DNA of 58,643 nucleotides from Wenyingzhuangia sp. 2_MG-2023 (GCF_030548295.1 NZ_JAUOSB010000016.1:1-58643), one strand, 5' to 3'. Counted from the stretch's first letter, positions 24,767 to 35,283 are shown. The notes: generated by a model not told the origin, from the letters alone. A program made the numbers and translations.

Positions 24767-27112
24767 ATGAAAAAAATAGTATTATTGTCATTTCTAGTAA
24801 TTACATCCTTTAGCATCTATGCACAAAAAGGAGGTATACAAGGAAAAGTAAGTTCTAAAAATGGGGGTTCATTGGCCTATGCCAACATTAGTATCTCCAA
24901 TACAAACTACAAAACATTGAGCAATGCATCCGGAGACTATAATTTTAATGAAATTATTCCAGGAGAATATACCATTGTAGCTAAGTTTATAGGGTATAAA
25001 TCAAAAAACATAAGAGTAAAAGTTATAGCCAATCAAATTACCGAAGTACCTCAGTTTGTTTTGATAGAAAATCAAGAGAAATTAAAAGAAGTAGTTTTAG
25101 AAGGACACAAAAAAAATATTTATGTGGCAAAAAATCCTTCAGAAAGTTTACGATTGAAAACACCTTTAATCAAAATACCTCAGAACATTCAAGTTGTAGA
25201 AAAGGAATTGATTAGCGACCAGGCTTCTTTTACAATGATGGATGGAATAACCCGTAATGTAAGTGGTGCTCAAATGATTGAACATTGGGGAAGTTTTGCT
25301 CGCATAAATATGCGTGGTTTTAGAATTGCTCCTATGAGAAACGGAATGAACCTTACCACTTCTTGGGGACCACTAGCTGAAGATATGAGTATTGTTGAGC
25401 GTGTAGAGTTTGTAAAGGGACCAGCTGCGTATATGCTTGCTTCGGGTGAACCTGGAGGTTTTTTTAATGTAGTAACTAAAAAACCTAGTAGCAACAGAGT
25501 GGCAGAAGTTAATTTTTCAGCAGGTAGTTTTAATACTTTTAGAGGGGCTATAGATTATGGAAATACACTTGTAGATGGTAAACTACAATATAGAGTAAAT
25601 TTCATGAAAAGCACTCAAGGTTCTCATCGTGATTTTGAAACAACAGACAGAACTTCTTTTGCTCCAACCTTAAAATATTTATTTACAGATAAGACCTCTT
25701 TATCTGCAGAATATATTTATCAAAAAGTAAAAATGCCTTATGGAGGTGCCTATGTTTTTGGGCCAGCATCGGCAGGATTTGCAAGTTTAGACAGAGATTT
25801 TTCAGCTCTTGAAGAAGATTTTCAAGAAACAGACATGAAAGAAAAACAAGTATTCACAAACTTTACTCATAAGTTTAATGACAATTGGGAATTTCAAGCA
25901 CAGTATTCAAATTTAAATTACGAACAAGAAGGAATGTCTCCTTGGGCAGTGTGGGGTAGTGTAAAAGAAAATGGTGATATCACAAGATATGTAAGTAGTG
26001 CAGATGCTATCATAGAAATTAATGCTACACAAATATTTGTAAATGGAAATTTTAATACAGGTAAAATAAGTCATAAAATATTAGCCGGTTTTGATTACAA
26101 CAATAAAAATTCTTGGCACGATTGGAGTCAATCTGCAGTCATTGATGTAACGCCTTTCAACGTCTACAATCCTGTTTATGGAAATGCTGTTTTTCCTGAT
26201 TTTGACAGAAGTAAAAGTGTAAAAAATAGAGATGGTTTGGTAAAATATAAAACACTTACAAAAGGATATTATTTACAAGATGAAATTGGTTTCTTTAAAG
26301 ATAGATTAAGAGTTTCTTTAGCAGGTAGATATACAGATGCAGATATAATCCGAGATGCTACAGAAGATAAAGGTTCTCTATTTACTCCAAGAGTTGGTCT
26401 TAGCTTTGATATTTTATCAAATTTTACAGTTTATGGGTTGTATGACCAAGCTTTTACACCACAAACTGGTGCTAGTAAAACCAATGAAACGTTTGATCCA
26501 GAAATTGCAACAGATATTGAAGGAGGTCTTAAAAAAACTTGGTTTGATGGAAAATTAAATACGTCTTTAACTGTATTTCAAATCACAAAAGATAACATTT
26601 TAGTGACCGATCCAGAAGATGCTAATTTCTCTGTTCAAATAGGTCAAGTACAATCTAAAGGATTAGAATTTGATTTGCAAGGACAAATTACTCCAGAATT
26701 AAACATGGTATTAAATTACTCAAACACCAATGTAGAAGTTACTAAAGATTCAGACCCTACAATTGTAGGTACTAAAGTTGCCGGACATTCTAAGCATATT
26801 ACAAATGGTTGGTTGAATTATAATTTTAATACAGCATCAAAATTAAAAGGTTTTGGACTGTCTTTAGGGTATCAATATTTAATAGATCGTTCTTCATGGG
26901 CATGGGCAACAGATGGAAAGGACCCAATATTACCAGATTACTTTAGATTAGATGGTGGGGTTTCTTGGAAAAACAACAAAGTTAGTGTTCGACTAAATGT
27001 AAATAACATTCTGAATGAATATTTATATTCTGGAGCTGGATATGGAGATTATTTATACTGGCAAACTGAACCTGGAACAAATGCAAGGTTCACAGTTGCT
27101 TATAAATTTTAA
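24767..27112 (+). CDS. TonB-dependent siderophore receptor
   Basis: This 781-residue outer-membrane receptor has a signal peptide (residues 1-19), a carboxypeptidase-regulatory-like domain (GIQGKVSSKNGGSLAYANISISN), a plug with TPLIKIPQNIQVVEKELISDQ and VERVEFVKGPAAYMLASGEPGGFFNVVTKKP, and a FhuA/FoxA-type barrel ending YWQTEPGTNARFTVAYKF. The plug sequence and 22-strand length mark the hydroxamate/siderophore receptor type. It heads a probable operon with a DUF4198 protein, two small membrane proteins and a PepSY-TM protein, which supports ferric-siderophore import. Confidence 0.93.
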   Translation: MKKIVLLSFLVITSFSIYAQKGGIQGKVSSKNGGSLAYANISISNTNYKTLSNASGDYNFNEIIPGEYTIVAKFIGYKSKNIRVKVIANQITEVPQFVLIENQEKLKEVVLEGHKKNIYVAKNPSESLRLKTPLIKIPQNIQVVEKELISDQASFTMMDGITRNVSGAQMIEHWGSFARINMRGFRIAPMRNGMNLTTSWGPLAEDMSIVERVEFVKGPAAYMLASGEPGGFFNVVTKKPSSNRVAEVNFSAGSFNTFRGAIDYGNTLVDGKLQYRVNFMKSTQGSHRDFETTDRTSFAPTLKYLFTDKTSLSAEYIYQKVKMPYGGAYVFGPASAGFASLDRDFSALEEDFQETDMKEKQVFTNFTHKFNDNWEFQAQYSNLNYEQEGMSPWAVWGSVKENGDITRYVSSADAIIEINATQIFVNGNFNTGKISHKILAGFDYNNKNSWHDWSQSAVIDVTPFNVYNPVYGNAVFPDFDRSKSVKNRDGLVKYKTLTKGYYLQDEIGFFKDRLRVSLAGRYTDADIIRDATEDKGSLFTPRVGLSFDILSNFTVYGLYDQAFTPQTGASKTNETFDPEIATDIEGGLKKTWFDGKLNTSLTVFQITKDNILVTDPEDANFSVQIGQVQSKGLEFDLQGQITPELNMVLNYSNTNVEVTKDSDPTIVGTKVAGHSKHITNGWLNYNFNTASKLKGFGLSLGYQYLIDRSSWAWATDGKDPILPDYFRLDGGVSWKNNKVSVRLNVNNILNEYLYSGAGYGDYLYWQTEPGTNARFTVAYKF

Positions 27113-27164
27113 TAAGAATCAGTCCTTAGTCTCTTTAATCATAGAATTCATAAATACTAAAAAC

Positions 27165-27881
27165 ATGAAAAATATATTTTTAACATTAAGCATAGTACTG
27201 TTTGCGTGTACTAACAGTTTTGCACATTATATGTGGATAGAAAGTAATCCTAATGGAAAAATTGGACAATCTCAAGAAGTAAAAGTTTTCTTTGGTGAAT
27301 ATACCTACGGAGAAATTGAAGAAACTGAAAGTAATGCTTTTAAAAGTGTAGAAAAATTCACTCTTTGGGCCATAGATGCTAACGGAACTAAAGCTGAATT
27401 AAAAACAACCGCTAAAGACAATTACTATTTAGCCGAGTTTACTCCTAAAAACAACGGAACTTATACACTAGTTTTAGACAACAACGCTATTGATGTAATT
27501 GATTACACTAAATATGATTTTGGAATTTTTAAAACACACTATCACGCTGTGGAAAAAGTACAAGTTGGTATCAAAAATAACCCTACAGCAGCTGTAAACA
27601 CCAATGGAATTACAGTAAAAGATGTCTCAGAAAAAGAAAATACCATCAAACTACAAGTGTTATTCAAAGACAAAGCTTTGGCTAAAAATGAAGTAAAAAT
27701 ATATGTAGCAGATATGTGGACTAAAACATTAACTACGGATGAAAATGGTTTTGTAACCTTTAATTTGCCTTGGAAAACAAAGTACATTGTAGAAACTACT
27801 TATAAAGAAGAAGTTCCTGGTCAATACAATCACAAAGATTATCAATTTAATTGGCATTGTGTAACCTACTCAATATTATAA
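27165..27881 (+). CDS. DUF4198 domain-containing exported protein
   Basis: The 238-residue protein has a signal peptide (MKNIFLTLSIVLFACTNSFA) directly followed by HYMWIES. It continues as a beta-sandwich of the DUF4198 type, known from metal-uptake contexts (NikM/CbiK-like accessory proteins). The N-terminal His after cleavage could bind metal. I set the start at 27165, because the upstream extension overlaps the receptor gene in another frame. It lies 52 nt after the receptor and ends in a His-containing tail (QYNHKDYQFNWHCVTYSIL). A role in periplasmic handling of the incoming metal or siderophore is inferred. Confidence 0.85.
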   Translation: MKNIFLTLSIVLFACTNSFAHYMWIESNPNGKIGQSQEVKVFFGEYTYGEIEETESNAFKSVEKFTLWAIDANGTKAELKTTAKDNYYLAEFTPKNNGTYTLVLDNNAIDVIDYTKYDFGIFKTHYHAVEKVQVGIKNNPTAAVNTNGITVKDVSEKENTIKLQVLFKDKALAKNEVKIYVADMWTKTLTTDENGFVTFNLPWKTKYIVETTYKEEVPGQYNHKDYQFNWHCVTYSIL

Positions 27882-27899
27882 ATTTAAACCCCTAAAAGA

Positions 27900-27940
27900 A
27901 TATCCCTAAGCTAGATTTGTTGCTTAGGGGTATTTCAAAT
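27900..27940 (+). other. intercistronic hairpin in the siderophore operon
   Basis: ATATCCCTAAGC (27900-27911) pairs with GCTTAGGGGTAT (27922-27933) over 12 bp with one G-T pair. The downstream tract is only weakly T-rich, so partial termination or processing between the receptor/DUF4198 part and the reductase part is plausible. Confidence 0.55.
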
Positions 27941-27953
27941 TTTAAGAATTAAG

Positions 27954-28298
27954 ATGATTACGATATTACTTACCATCATATTTTTCACTTTTTACATTTT
28001 CTACGCTACCACAGAAAGAATAAAAGTAATTCATAGTTTAGGGTTTGAAAAAAACATTCAAACTCATAAAAAACAAACCAAAATAATAGGATTTTTACTA
28101 TTCATGATCAGCATTTTTTTATCAATCTATACTTTAGGGATTTGTGTCGGAATTTTATTTCTAGTGATAAGTTTTATGACTCTTGGAGGATTTGTTGTTT
28201 TACTGAGTCCATTACAAATCATCAACTATAAAAACATTAGTATTCTGATTTTTTTGTTCTTCTTCATCGAATTGTTTCAACAACTAACTTCTATTTAA
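27954..28298 (+). CDS. small inner-membrane protein, DUF3325-like position and topology
   Basis: The 114-residue protein has about four hydrophobic helices and a short basic loop (KKNIQTHKKQTK-like). Its length, topology and place between a siderophore receptor and a PepSY-TM gene resemble the DUF3325 proteins of proteobacterial iron-uptake operons, but sequence similarity cannot be tested here. The next gene starts one base after its stop, so the two are almost certainly co-translated. Confidence 0.72.
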   Translation: MITILLTIIFFTFYIFYATTERIKVIHSLGFEKNIQTHKKQTKIIGFLLFMISIFLSIYTLGICVGILFLVISFMTLGGFVVLLSPLQIINYKNISILIFLFFFIELFQQLTSI

Positions 28299-28299
28299 T

Positions 28300-28599
28300 A
28301 TGCCAGCAAATCCAAAATATTTAAATGCCTCTAATTGGCAACGTTTTTCTAAAATATCTGCTGGAATTCTAGGAGGCTATTTTGTTAGCATTACTTTTCA
28401 TATGGCTTTGTGCTATTTTTTTCATCATGTAAACGTTATTATTACAGCTACTTTTACAGGATTCATTCTTTGGGCTATTTTATTAGTCTTGGCTTTTTTA
28501 GCTAAAAACGGATGGAAAATTTGGGGACTCTATCTTTTAATTTCTCTCTTTTTTTCTGGCATTATTTACATCAGCAAACTTTACTTTCCTATTCAATAA
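28300..28599 (+). CDS. small inner-membrane protein, DUF3649-like
   Basis: This 99-residue protein has three transmembrane helices. The beginning SKISAGILGGYFVSITFHMALCYFF and the middle ITATFTGFILWAILLVLAFLAKNGWKIWGLY resemble the DUF3649 iron-uptake protein pattern (GGY..., TATL..., A..AWR.W). It lies between the DUF3325-like gene (1 nt) and the PepSY-TM gene (4 nt). It probably assists the reductase in the inner membrane, which is an inference from context. Confidence 0.75.
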   Translation: MPANPKYLNASNWQRFSKISAGILGGYFVSITFHMALCYFFHHVNVIITATFTGFILWAILLVLAFLAKNGWKIWGLYLLISLFFSGIIYISKLYFPIQ

Positions 28600-28603
28600 A
28601 ATT

Positions 28604-30142
28604 ATGGACAACAGAAAACACAATATTTTATTTCACACACATACGGTTAGTGGTATTGTTATCAGTGTGGTTTTATTTATCATTTTTTTTGCGGGTTCTT
28701 TCTCCTTTTTTAGAGACGATATCATCAACTGGGAAAGAAATGAAAGCGCAAAATTTTCCGAAAATATTTCGTTTGATATCAATCAAGCTATTGATACCAT
28801 TAAAAAAAACAAAGAATTATTTGGGAGTGATGTTACCATAGAAAAACTTGGGTACGAAAGAAGAGTAAATGTTTCTATTTCTGCGACCAAAGATACTTTA
28901 GGCAGCCAAGAAGCTAAAACACGAAGTTTCTTTTATTTAGATATTCAAAATTTTAGTCAACATAACTATGTAAGCTCTTATTCTTTAGGAGAATTTTTAT
29001 ATCGATTGCATTTTTTAGCACAAATTAAATACCCAATTGGTTATTATACAGCTGGTTTTACAGCTTTCTTTTTCTTATTTGCCATTATTACAGGGGTATT
29101 GATTCATTGGAAAAAAATTGTTTCTAACTTTTATGTATTTAGACCCATGGCAAAATTAAAAGCCATGTGGACTGATGCACATACTGCTTTGGGAATGATT
29201 GGATTGCCTTTTCAGTTTGTATATGCTGTAACGGGTACTTTTTTTATGATAAAACTACTATTGGTAGCTCCTAACGTAATGGTTATTTACAATGGAAATC
29301 AAAAAGAGTTGTATAAGGATTTAGGCTATACTCCTACTAACTATGAATTTCATCAACAAAAAACAGAAAAAAATGTAGATTACAATAGTTACCTAAAGAA
29401 AGTGCAAAAGCAATGGCCTCAATTTAACACGACCAAAATATTGATTCAAAATTTTGGAGATACCAATGAACATATGACACTTGAAGGCCACTCAGATAGA
29501 AATATAAAGTTTAATGGTTTTGGGAAAATAACCTACAAAACCTCTAACCAACAAATAGTTTTTCAGAAAAAACCTAGCGAAACAACATCGTATTTAGAAA
29601 GTGTTAAAAATATACTTTACAGAATTCATTATGGAGATTATGGTGGTTATTTGTTAAAAATTATTAGTTTTTTATTAGGAATCACTTCTTGTTTTGTAAT
29701 TATTTCTGGAGTAATGATTTGGTTGGTTGCTAGAGATAAAAAGAATGTTCCCGAAAAAAGAAAACGTTTTAATCAAAAAGTCGTTTTAATTTATTTGGCT
29801 ATTTGTTTAAGCATGTACCCCATAACTGCTTTGTCTTTTATTGCCGTTAAAGTATTTTCTGCACAAATGAGTCAGACTTTTATTTACAGTTTCTATTTTA
29901 TAGGTTGGTTGCTTTTTACCGTGTTTTTTATCTTGAAAAAAGATATCTATTTTATCAACAAATGGACGTTAAGATTAGGAAGTTATATTGGCTTGTGCAT
30001 TCCTATCGTCAATGGAATCATCACTGAAAATTGGATTTGGACTTCATTTCAACACCAACAATATCAGCTCTTTTTTATAGATGCTTTTTGGATTTGTTTG
30101 GCTTTAACAACCTTGTGGATTTGTAGTAAAAATAAAAAATAG
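28604..30142 (+). CDS. PepSY-associated TM helix protein, putative ferrisiderophore reductase (FoxB/PiuB-like)
   Basis: The 512-residue inner-membrane protein starts with NILFHTHTVSGIVISVVLFIIFFAGSFSFFRDDI, the first PepSY-TM helix with a His pair. It then has a periplasmic PepSY-like part, further helices with RLHFLAQI and WTDAHTALGMIGLPFQFVYAVTG, and RIHYGDYGGYLLKIISFLLGITSCFVIISGVMIWL. Conserved helix histidines could bind haem. FoxB-type members reduce ferric siderophores at the inner membrane, releasing iron. The place at the end of a siderophore receptor operon supports that role. Confidence 0.85.
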   Translation: MDNRKHNILFHTHTVSGIVISVVLFIIFFAGSFSFFRDDIINWERNESAKFSENISFDINQAIDTIKKNKELFGSDVTIEKLGYERRVNVSISATKDTLGSQEAKTRSFFYLDIQNFSQHNYVSSYSLGEFLYRLHFLAQIKYPIGYYTAGFTAFFFLFAIITGVLIHWKKIVSNFYVFRPMAKLKAMWTDAHTALGMIGLPFQFVYAVTGTFFMIKLLLVAPNVMVIYNGNQKELYKDLGYTPTNYEFHQQKTEKNVDYNSYLKKVQKQWPQFNTTKILIQNFGDTNEHMTLEGHSDRNIKFNGFGKITYKTSNQQIVFQKKPSETTSYLESVKNILYRIHYGDYGGYLLKIISFLLGITSCFVIISGVMIWLVARDKKNVPEKRKRFNQKVVLIYLAICLSMYPITALSFIAVKVFSAQMSQTFIYSFYFIGWLLFTVFFILKKDIYFINKWTLRLGSYIGLCIPIVNGIITENWIWTSFQHQQYQLFFIDAFWICLALTTLWICSKNKK

Positions 30143-30159
30143 ACTCTTTTTATTTTTTA

Positions 30160-31251
30160 TTATAATTCACTATTATTTTCTTTAATAACCTCTTTGTAAT
30201 CAATTGTATCATCTACTTTATTTTTAAAAGCCTTGATCCATGCATTGGTTACAATGTTTCTTACTGTTATCCAAACATTAGTATTTACATTACTTAAATC
30301 TCCTTCTAAAGGTATTTTGGAAGCTACAACCTCATTCTTTTGATTTCTAAAAATAAATTGAAAAAAACCGACAAATCCTTCCCAAATAGATTGCAAAAAA
30401 GAATCCTCTTCTCCAATCAACTGGGTGTTTTTAATTAAAGGTTTAAAATAACCTTTTAAGTAACTATCTGCAATTACTATCTCACTATATAAATTTAAAT
30501 TTCCTTTTTCAAAATCAATCTGTGCATACTGTTTGGTAAAATCATTCAACGCTGTTATGTCAATATCCGTAAATTCCATCGAAATGTCCATATCAGGAAT
30601 TTCTTTTATCAAATCTAAACCTCCGTTTATGTTTAAATTTCCGTTACCAATAGAAGTACCTGTTACATTTAATGTAGAAGGTAGTTTGCCATTGTTACTA
30701 GTTACATTTCTTAAATTGGTAGCTAGTAGTTTAATATTATCAATATTTAAATCAATTTTAGGTTTTGAGGTAAGCTCTGCAAAAGTTATTTTTCCATTAG
30801 TTATTTCTAATCTATTGATGTCTATGGGAATAATACTGGTTAATGTTTTGGTCCAATCTTCTTCTTCAACATTGGTTGCAGGTTGTTTTTCTTGATCTTC
30901 TTTTACAATATTAATTTTTGGTCCATCCATAATCACTTCGGCCACAATTTTCCCATGCAATAAAGATTTCCAATGGATAGAAATATCATTTTTTGGCAAG
31001 TCTAAAAAAGGAATATCAGAATTAGCTTTGTTACTTTTTAAAATAAAACCATCTAATTGATAGGCTCCTCTGTAAAGAGAAATACCCACATTTTGTACAA
31101 AACCTGTATAGCCTGTAACGCTGGTTGCTAATACTTTATTGATATAATCTTTAACTAAATATGGTAGTGCAATTCTTATCCCTATAAATAATACAATAAT
31201 TAGAGATGGAATAAGAATTCTTTTCTTTTTGTAAAAAGGTGGATTAGACAT
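30160..31251 (-). CDS. DUF748 (AsmA-like) envelope protein
   Basis: The 363-residue protein has one N-terminal transmembrane anchor (ILIPSLIIVLFIGIRIALPYLV) and a long repetitive beta-rich periplasmic part of the DUF748/AsmA type (YQLDGFILKSN, KNDISIHWKSLLHGKIVAEVIMDGPKINIV, GNLNINGGLDL, MEFTDIDITALNDF). AsmA-like proteins are proposed to bridge membranes and move lipids. The C terminus is hydrophilic. It is monocistronic, convergent with the PepSY-TM gene 17 nt away and downstream of lon on the same strand but separated from it by a terminator. Confidence 0.82.
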   Translation of the reverse strand: MSNPPFYKKKRILIPSLIIVLFIGIRIALPYLVKDYINKVLATSVTGYTGFVQNVGISLYRGAYQLDGFILKSNKANSDIPFLDLPKNDISIHWKSLLHGKIVAEVIMDGPKINIVKEDQEKQPATNVEEEDWTKTLTSIIPIDINRLEITNGKITFAELTSKPKIDLNIDNIKLLATNLRNVTSNNGKLPSTLNVTGTSIGNGNLNINGGLDLIKEIPDMDISMEFTDIDITALNDFTKQYAQIDFEKGNLNLYSEIVIADSYLKGYFKPLIKNTQLIGEEDSFLQSIWEGFVGFFQFIFRNQKNEVVASKIPLEGDLSNVNTNVWITVRNIVTNAWIKAFKNKVDDTIDYKEVIKENNSEL

Positions 31252-31345
31252 GAGCTCAAATTTAGTACGTAAAATTACTTATTGTTTGCTATATGATTAA
31301 AATATACCTGTCAATCACTTTTTTGATTCACATCAACTTTATAAA

Positions 31346-31377
31346 AAAAAGACCAGCTGATTAAAGCTGGTCTTTTT
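31346..31377 (-). terminator. terminator of lon
   Basis: AAAAAGACCAGCT (31346-31358) pairs with AGCTGGTCTTTTT (31365-31377) around a 6-nt loop. On the minus strand it follows the lon stop codon and ends in a U tract. Confidence 0.88.
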
Positions 31378-31405
31378 GTTTAGATTCTAAGTAATGGAAT
31401 ATCTC

Positions 31406-33865
31406 TTAAGCCTCTGCAACCGTAGTTAATTTTTTAACTTTTTGCTTGGTCAAAGCTATTTCTAACACTTGATTCATTTCAGTAACATAATGAAACTTCA
31501 AACCTTTTAAATAAGATTCTTTAATTTCTTCGATGTCTTTTCTATTGGCTTCACACAAAATAATCTCTTTGATATTTGCCCTTTTAGCTGCTAATATTTT
31601 TTCTTTTATTCCTCCTACAGGCAGTACTTTTCCTCTCAAAGTAATTTCTCCTGTCATGGCTAATTTTGCTTTTACTTTTCGTTTGGTAAACACAGAAACC
31701 AGTGATGTCAACATGGTAATTCCAGCGCTTGGTCCATCCTTAGGAGTAGCACCTTCTGGCACGTGAATGTGTACTTTGTTTTCATCCAATACCTTTTGTT
31801 TCACACCCAATTCTTCTGCATGTGCTTTTATGTATTCCAAAGCAATTGTTGCTGACTCTTTCATTACCGTACCTAAATTTCCTGTAATAGAAAGCCCTTT
31901 TCCTTTAGATAAAATAGATTCAATAAACAAAATATCTCCTCCAACACTTGTCCAAGCTAACCCTGTAACTACTCCAGCAACATCGTTATTTTCGTACTTG
32001 TCTCGTTCCATTCTTGCAGGCCCTAAAACCTGTTGAATGATTTCTGTTGTTAAATTCACCTCATACTCTTCTTCCATTGCAATAGACTTGGCTGCATAAC
32101 GCACCAATTTGGCTATTACTTTTTCCAAATTACGAACTCCAGACTCTCTTGTATATCCAGTCACTACAAACTCTAATTCTTGTTTGTTTATTTTTAGGTG
32201 ACTTGATTTCAGTCCGTGTTCTTTTAATTGTTTTGGCAACAAATGTCTTTTGGCTATTTCCATTTTTTCTTCAATGGTATAACCAGACACGTTGATCATT
32301 TCCATACGATCTCTCAATGCCCACGGAATGTCTCCAATACTGTTTGCAGTTGCAATAAACATTATTTTAGACAAATCATAACCAACTTCTAAAAAGTTAT
32401 CGTAGAAAGCTGAATTTTGCTCAGGATCTAATACTTCTAACATCGCAGAAGCAGGATCACCTTGCATTCCAGAAGCCATTTTGTCAATTTCATCCAACAC
32501 AAAAACAGGATTGCTTGTTCCCGCTTTTTTAATGTTCTGAATCAATCTACCTGGCATAGCTCCAATATAAGTTTTACGGTGTCCTCTAATTTCAGATTCA
32601 TCTCTCAAACCTCCCAAAGCCATTCTGATGTATTTTCTACCCAAAGCTTCGGCAACAGATTTTCCTAAAGATGTTTTTCCTACTCCCGGAGGTCCGTACA
32701 AACAGATGATTGGTGATTTCATATCTCCTTTCAACTTTAACACAGCCAAATGTTCTATAATACGATCTTTCACTTTTTCCAATCCAAAATGATCACGTTC
32801 TAAAACTTTTTGCGCTTGTTTCAAATCAAATTTATCTTCTGAATAAGTGTCCCAAGGCAATTCCAACATCAACTCTAAATAATTACGTTGAATAGAGTAT
32901 TCTGGCATTTGCGGATTCAAACGTTTCATTCTAGCCACTTCCTTTTCAAAAGTTTCTTTGATGTCTTTAGACCATTTTTTAGTCAATGATTTTGTAATCA
33001 ACTCTTGAACTTCTGCTTCATGAGAGTTTCCTCCCAATTCTTCTTGAATAGTTTTTAACTGCTGATGTAAGTAATATTCACGCTGTTGCTGATCCAAATC
33101 AACACGTGTTTTGTTTTGAATGTCGTTGCGCAACTCCAAACGTTGCAATTCTACATTCAATTTTTTCAACGTTGCAATAGCTCTGTCTTGCAAATTGTTT
33201 ATTTCTAACAATTCTTGTTTTTCTTCTACAGACAAATCAATATTAGAAGAAATAAAATTGATCAGAAACGAATTGCTTTGTATGTTTTTAATGGCAAAAG
33301 TTCCTTCAGTAGGAATATTTGGATTCTCTTGAATCACATTCAAGGCTGTTTCTTTTACCGTTTCTATTATTTCTTTAAACTCATCTGTATCTTGTACAAA
33401 TAAATCATCTATAATCTCAACAGCAGTTGCAGTCAAATAAGGTTCCTGTTGCACCGCTTCCTTAATTTGCATGCGTTTTTTACCTTGAATAATAACGGTT
33501 GTATTTCCATCAGGCATTTTTAAAACTCTCAAAATTTGAGCAACTACTCCAGTGTGGTAAATATCGTCAAAAGTTGGATTTTTACTAGCTGGATCTTTTT
33601 GAGCTACAATTCCTAAAATTTTATCTCCTTTGTTCACTTCCTTAATCAAAGCAATAGCCTTATCTCTAGTTGCTGTTATTGGAATAACCACTCCTGGAAA
33701 CAAAACCGTGTTTCTTAAAGGTAAAATTGGCAATGTTGCTGGCACCAATTCTTTGTTCATTTCCTCTTCATCCTCTGGGGTTAATAATGGAATTAAATCT
33801 GAATCTTCATCCATCATATCCTGCATAGACAAAGTGTCTATTTTTATGTTTGTGTATTTACTCAT
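31406..33865 (-). CDS. lon: endopeptidase La (Lon protease)
   Basis: The 819-residue ATP-dependent serine protease degrades misfolded and regulatory proteins. It has the N-terminal LON substrate domain ([19 protein letters not shown]), a coiled coil, the AAA module with Walker [19 protein letters not shown] and Walker [13 protein letters not shown], and the protease domain with the catalytic Ser in [16 protein letters not shown] and Lys in [15 protein letters not shown] start at 33865 ([10 protein letters not shown]), three codons inside the longest frame, as flavobacterial Lon begins this way. It is monocistronic with a terminator downstream. Confidence 0.97.
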   Translation of the reverse strand: MSKYTNIKIDTLSMQDMMDEDSDLIPLLTPEDEEEMNKELVPATLPILPLRNTVLFPGVVIPITATRDKAIALIKEVNKGDKILGIVAQKDPASKNPTFDDIYHTGVVAQILRVLKMPDGNTTVIIQGKKRMQIKEAVQQEPYLTATAVEIIDDLFVQDTDEFKEIIETVKETALNVIQENPNIPTEGTFAIKNIQSNSFLINFISSNIDLSVEEKQELLEINNLQDRAIATLKKLNVELQRLELRNDIQNKTRVDLDQQQREYYLHQQLKTIQEELGGNSHEAEVQELITKSLTKKWSKDIKETFEKEVARMKRLNPQMPEYSIQRNYLELMLELPWDTYSEDKFDLKQAQKVLERDHFGLEKVKDRIIEHLAVLKLKGDMKSPIICLYGPPGVGKTSLGKSVAEALGRKYIRMALGGLRDESEIRGHRKTYIGAMPGRLIQNIKKAGTSNPVFVLDEIDKMASGMQGDPASAMLEVLDPEQNSAFYDNFLEVGYDLSKIMFIATANSIGDIPWALRDRMEMINVSGYTIEEKMEIAKRHLLPKQLKEHGLKSSHLKINKQELEFVVTGYTRESGVRNLEKVIAKLVRYAAKSIAMEEEYEVNLTTEIIQQVLGPARMERDKYENNDVAGVVTGLAWTSVGGDILFIESILSKGKGLSITGNLGTVMKESATIALEYIKAHAEELGVKQKVLDENKVHIHVPEGATPKDGPSAGITMLTSLVSVFTKRKVKAKLAMTGEITLRGKVLPVGGIKEKILAAKRANIKEIILCEANRKDIEEIKESYLKGLKFHYVTEMNQVLEIALTKQKVKKLTTVAEA

Positions 33866-34041
33866 AGGTTTCATGTGATGTCAATGTGACATTCTGCAAG
33901 TTTGATTACTTGTTTAAAGACTGTAAATGTACAGAAAAACAAGCATGTATATTTATCTAGAAAGTAATAAGTCAAGGATGATGCCATAACTTTAAAACTG
34001 ACAAAATGTAAATAGTTACTTTTCTTTTAAACAGATAACCT

Positions 34042-34049
34042 TATTTTTG
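34042..34049 (+). promoter_or_regulatory. -7 promoter element abutting the cysteine desulfurase start
   Basis: TATTTTTG matches TAnnTTTG and ends 5 nt before ATG 34055, which would give a leaderless or almost leaderless transcript. Confidence 0.5.
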
Positions 34050-34054
34050 TCACT

Positions 34055-35188
34055 ATGAAAAAAGTTTATTTGGACAATGCTGCCACTACCCCATTACTGC
34101 CAGAGGTAATTTCCTCTTTTGTTTCTTCTTTAGAAACTACATACGGAAACCCATCCTCTACCCATTCTTTTGGAAGAAGCTCTAGAGCCTTGATAGAAAA
34201 TGCACGTAAAAGTATTGCAAAACAATTACATTGTACCACTTCTGAGCTAGTCTTTACCTCTGGTGGAACCGAAGCTGATAATTTGATTCTTAAAAATGCC
34301 GTATATCATTTAAATGTTACACACATCATTAGTTCTAAATTAGAACACCATGCGGTTTTACACACTATTGATTTTTTGGCTTCTAAGAATACGACTATTT
34401 CTTATGTAAAAACATTGCCAGACGGAACGCTTGATTATGATGATTTAGAAAAATTACTACAAAACAGTACTACAGAGAAAACACTTATTTCTTTACTACA
34501 TGTAAACAATGAGATTGGAACTATTTTAGATCTTGACAAAGTGATTGCTCTCAAACAGAAATACAAAGCTCTCTTTCACACCGATACTGTACAATCTATT
34601 GGTCATTTTGACATCAATTTGGTTGATTTAGATATTGATTTTTTAGCTGCTTCTGCACATAAATTTCATGGGCCAAAAGGAATTGGTTTTGCTTTCTTTA
34701 GGAAAGGAACTGGAATTCAGCCTGAAATTTTAGGAGGAGAACAAGAACGAGGTTCCCGAGCTGGAACAGAAAACACTCCTGCCATTGTGGGGATGGAAAA
34801 GGCATTGACAGTGTGTTTATCTAACTTGGAAAAAGACCTACATTACCTAAAGGAATTGAAACATTATTTTATGTCTGAATTAAAAAATAAAATTCCGTCC
34901 GTAAAATTCAACGGAGTTTCTGGAGATTTGAACAAAAGTACACATACTGTTCTTAGCGTTCAGTTTTCCAAAGATTTGCCTATGTTGTTGTTTCAATTAG
35001 ATTTGAAAGGAATTGCTGTTTCTGGAGGTTCCGCCTGTCAAAGTGGTGCCAACAAGGGTTCTCACGTATTGCAAAGTTTTTTAAACGACGAGGAACAACA
35101 AAATACTTCGGTACGTTTTTCTTTTTCTAAATTAAACACCCAAGATGAAATTGATTATGTAATTGCTCAGCTTTTAAATGTTGTTTAG
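34055..35188 (+). CDS. cysteine desulfurase (NifS/IscS family)
   Basis: The 377-residue PLP enzyme takes sulfur from cysteine for Fe-S clusters and thio-modifications. It opens with KKVYLDNAATTPLLPEV and contains TSGGTEADNLIL, the PLP lysine in AASAHKFHGPKGIGF, and the persulfide-carrying Cys in VSGGSACQSGANKGS. Class I features are present. No iscU or regulator adjoins it, so it is not in an isc operon; a role in tRNA thiolation is possible. It ends before a bidirectional terminator. Confidence 0.94.
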   Translation: MKKVYLDNAATTPLLPEVISSFVSSLETTYGNPSSTHSFGRSSRALIENARKSIAKQLHCTTSELVFTSGGTEADNLILKNAVYHLNVTHIISSKLEHHAVLHTIDFLASKNTTISYVKTLPDGTLDYDDLEKLLQNSTTEKTLISLLHVNNEIGTILDLDKVIALKQKYKALFHTDTVQSIGHFDINLVDLDIDFLAASAHKFHGPKGIGFAFFRKGTGIQPEILGGEQERGSRAGTENTPAIVGMEKALTVCLSNLEKDLHYLKELKHYFMSELKNKIPSVKFNGVSGDLNKSTHTVLSVQFSKDLPMLLFQLDLKGIAVSGGSACQSGANKGSHVLQSFLNDEEQQNTSVRFSFSKLNTQDEIDYVIAQLLNVV

Positions 35189-35230
35189 AAATACATCCAT
35201 TATAGAATATTGAATCAAAAACATTTTATA

Positions 35231-35266
35231 AAAAAAGCGATGTGTTTTTAACCACATCGCTTTTTT
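35231..35266. terminator. bidirectional terminator between the desulfurase and BNR-protein genes
   Basis: A6-GCGATGTG (35231-35244) pairs with CACATCGC-T6 (35253-35266) around an 8-nt loop, between convergent genes. Confidence 0.9.
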
Positions 35267-35283
35267 ATTGATTAGAAGTACAG

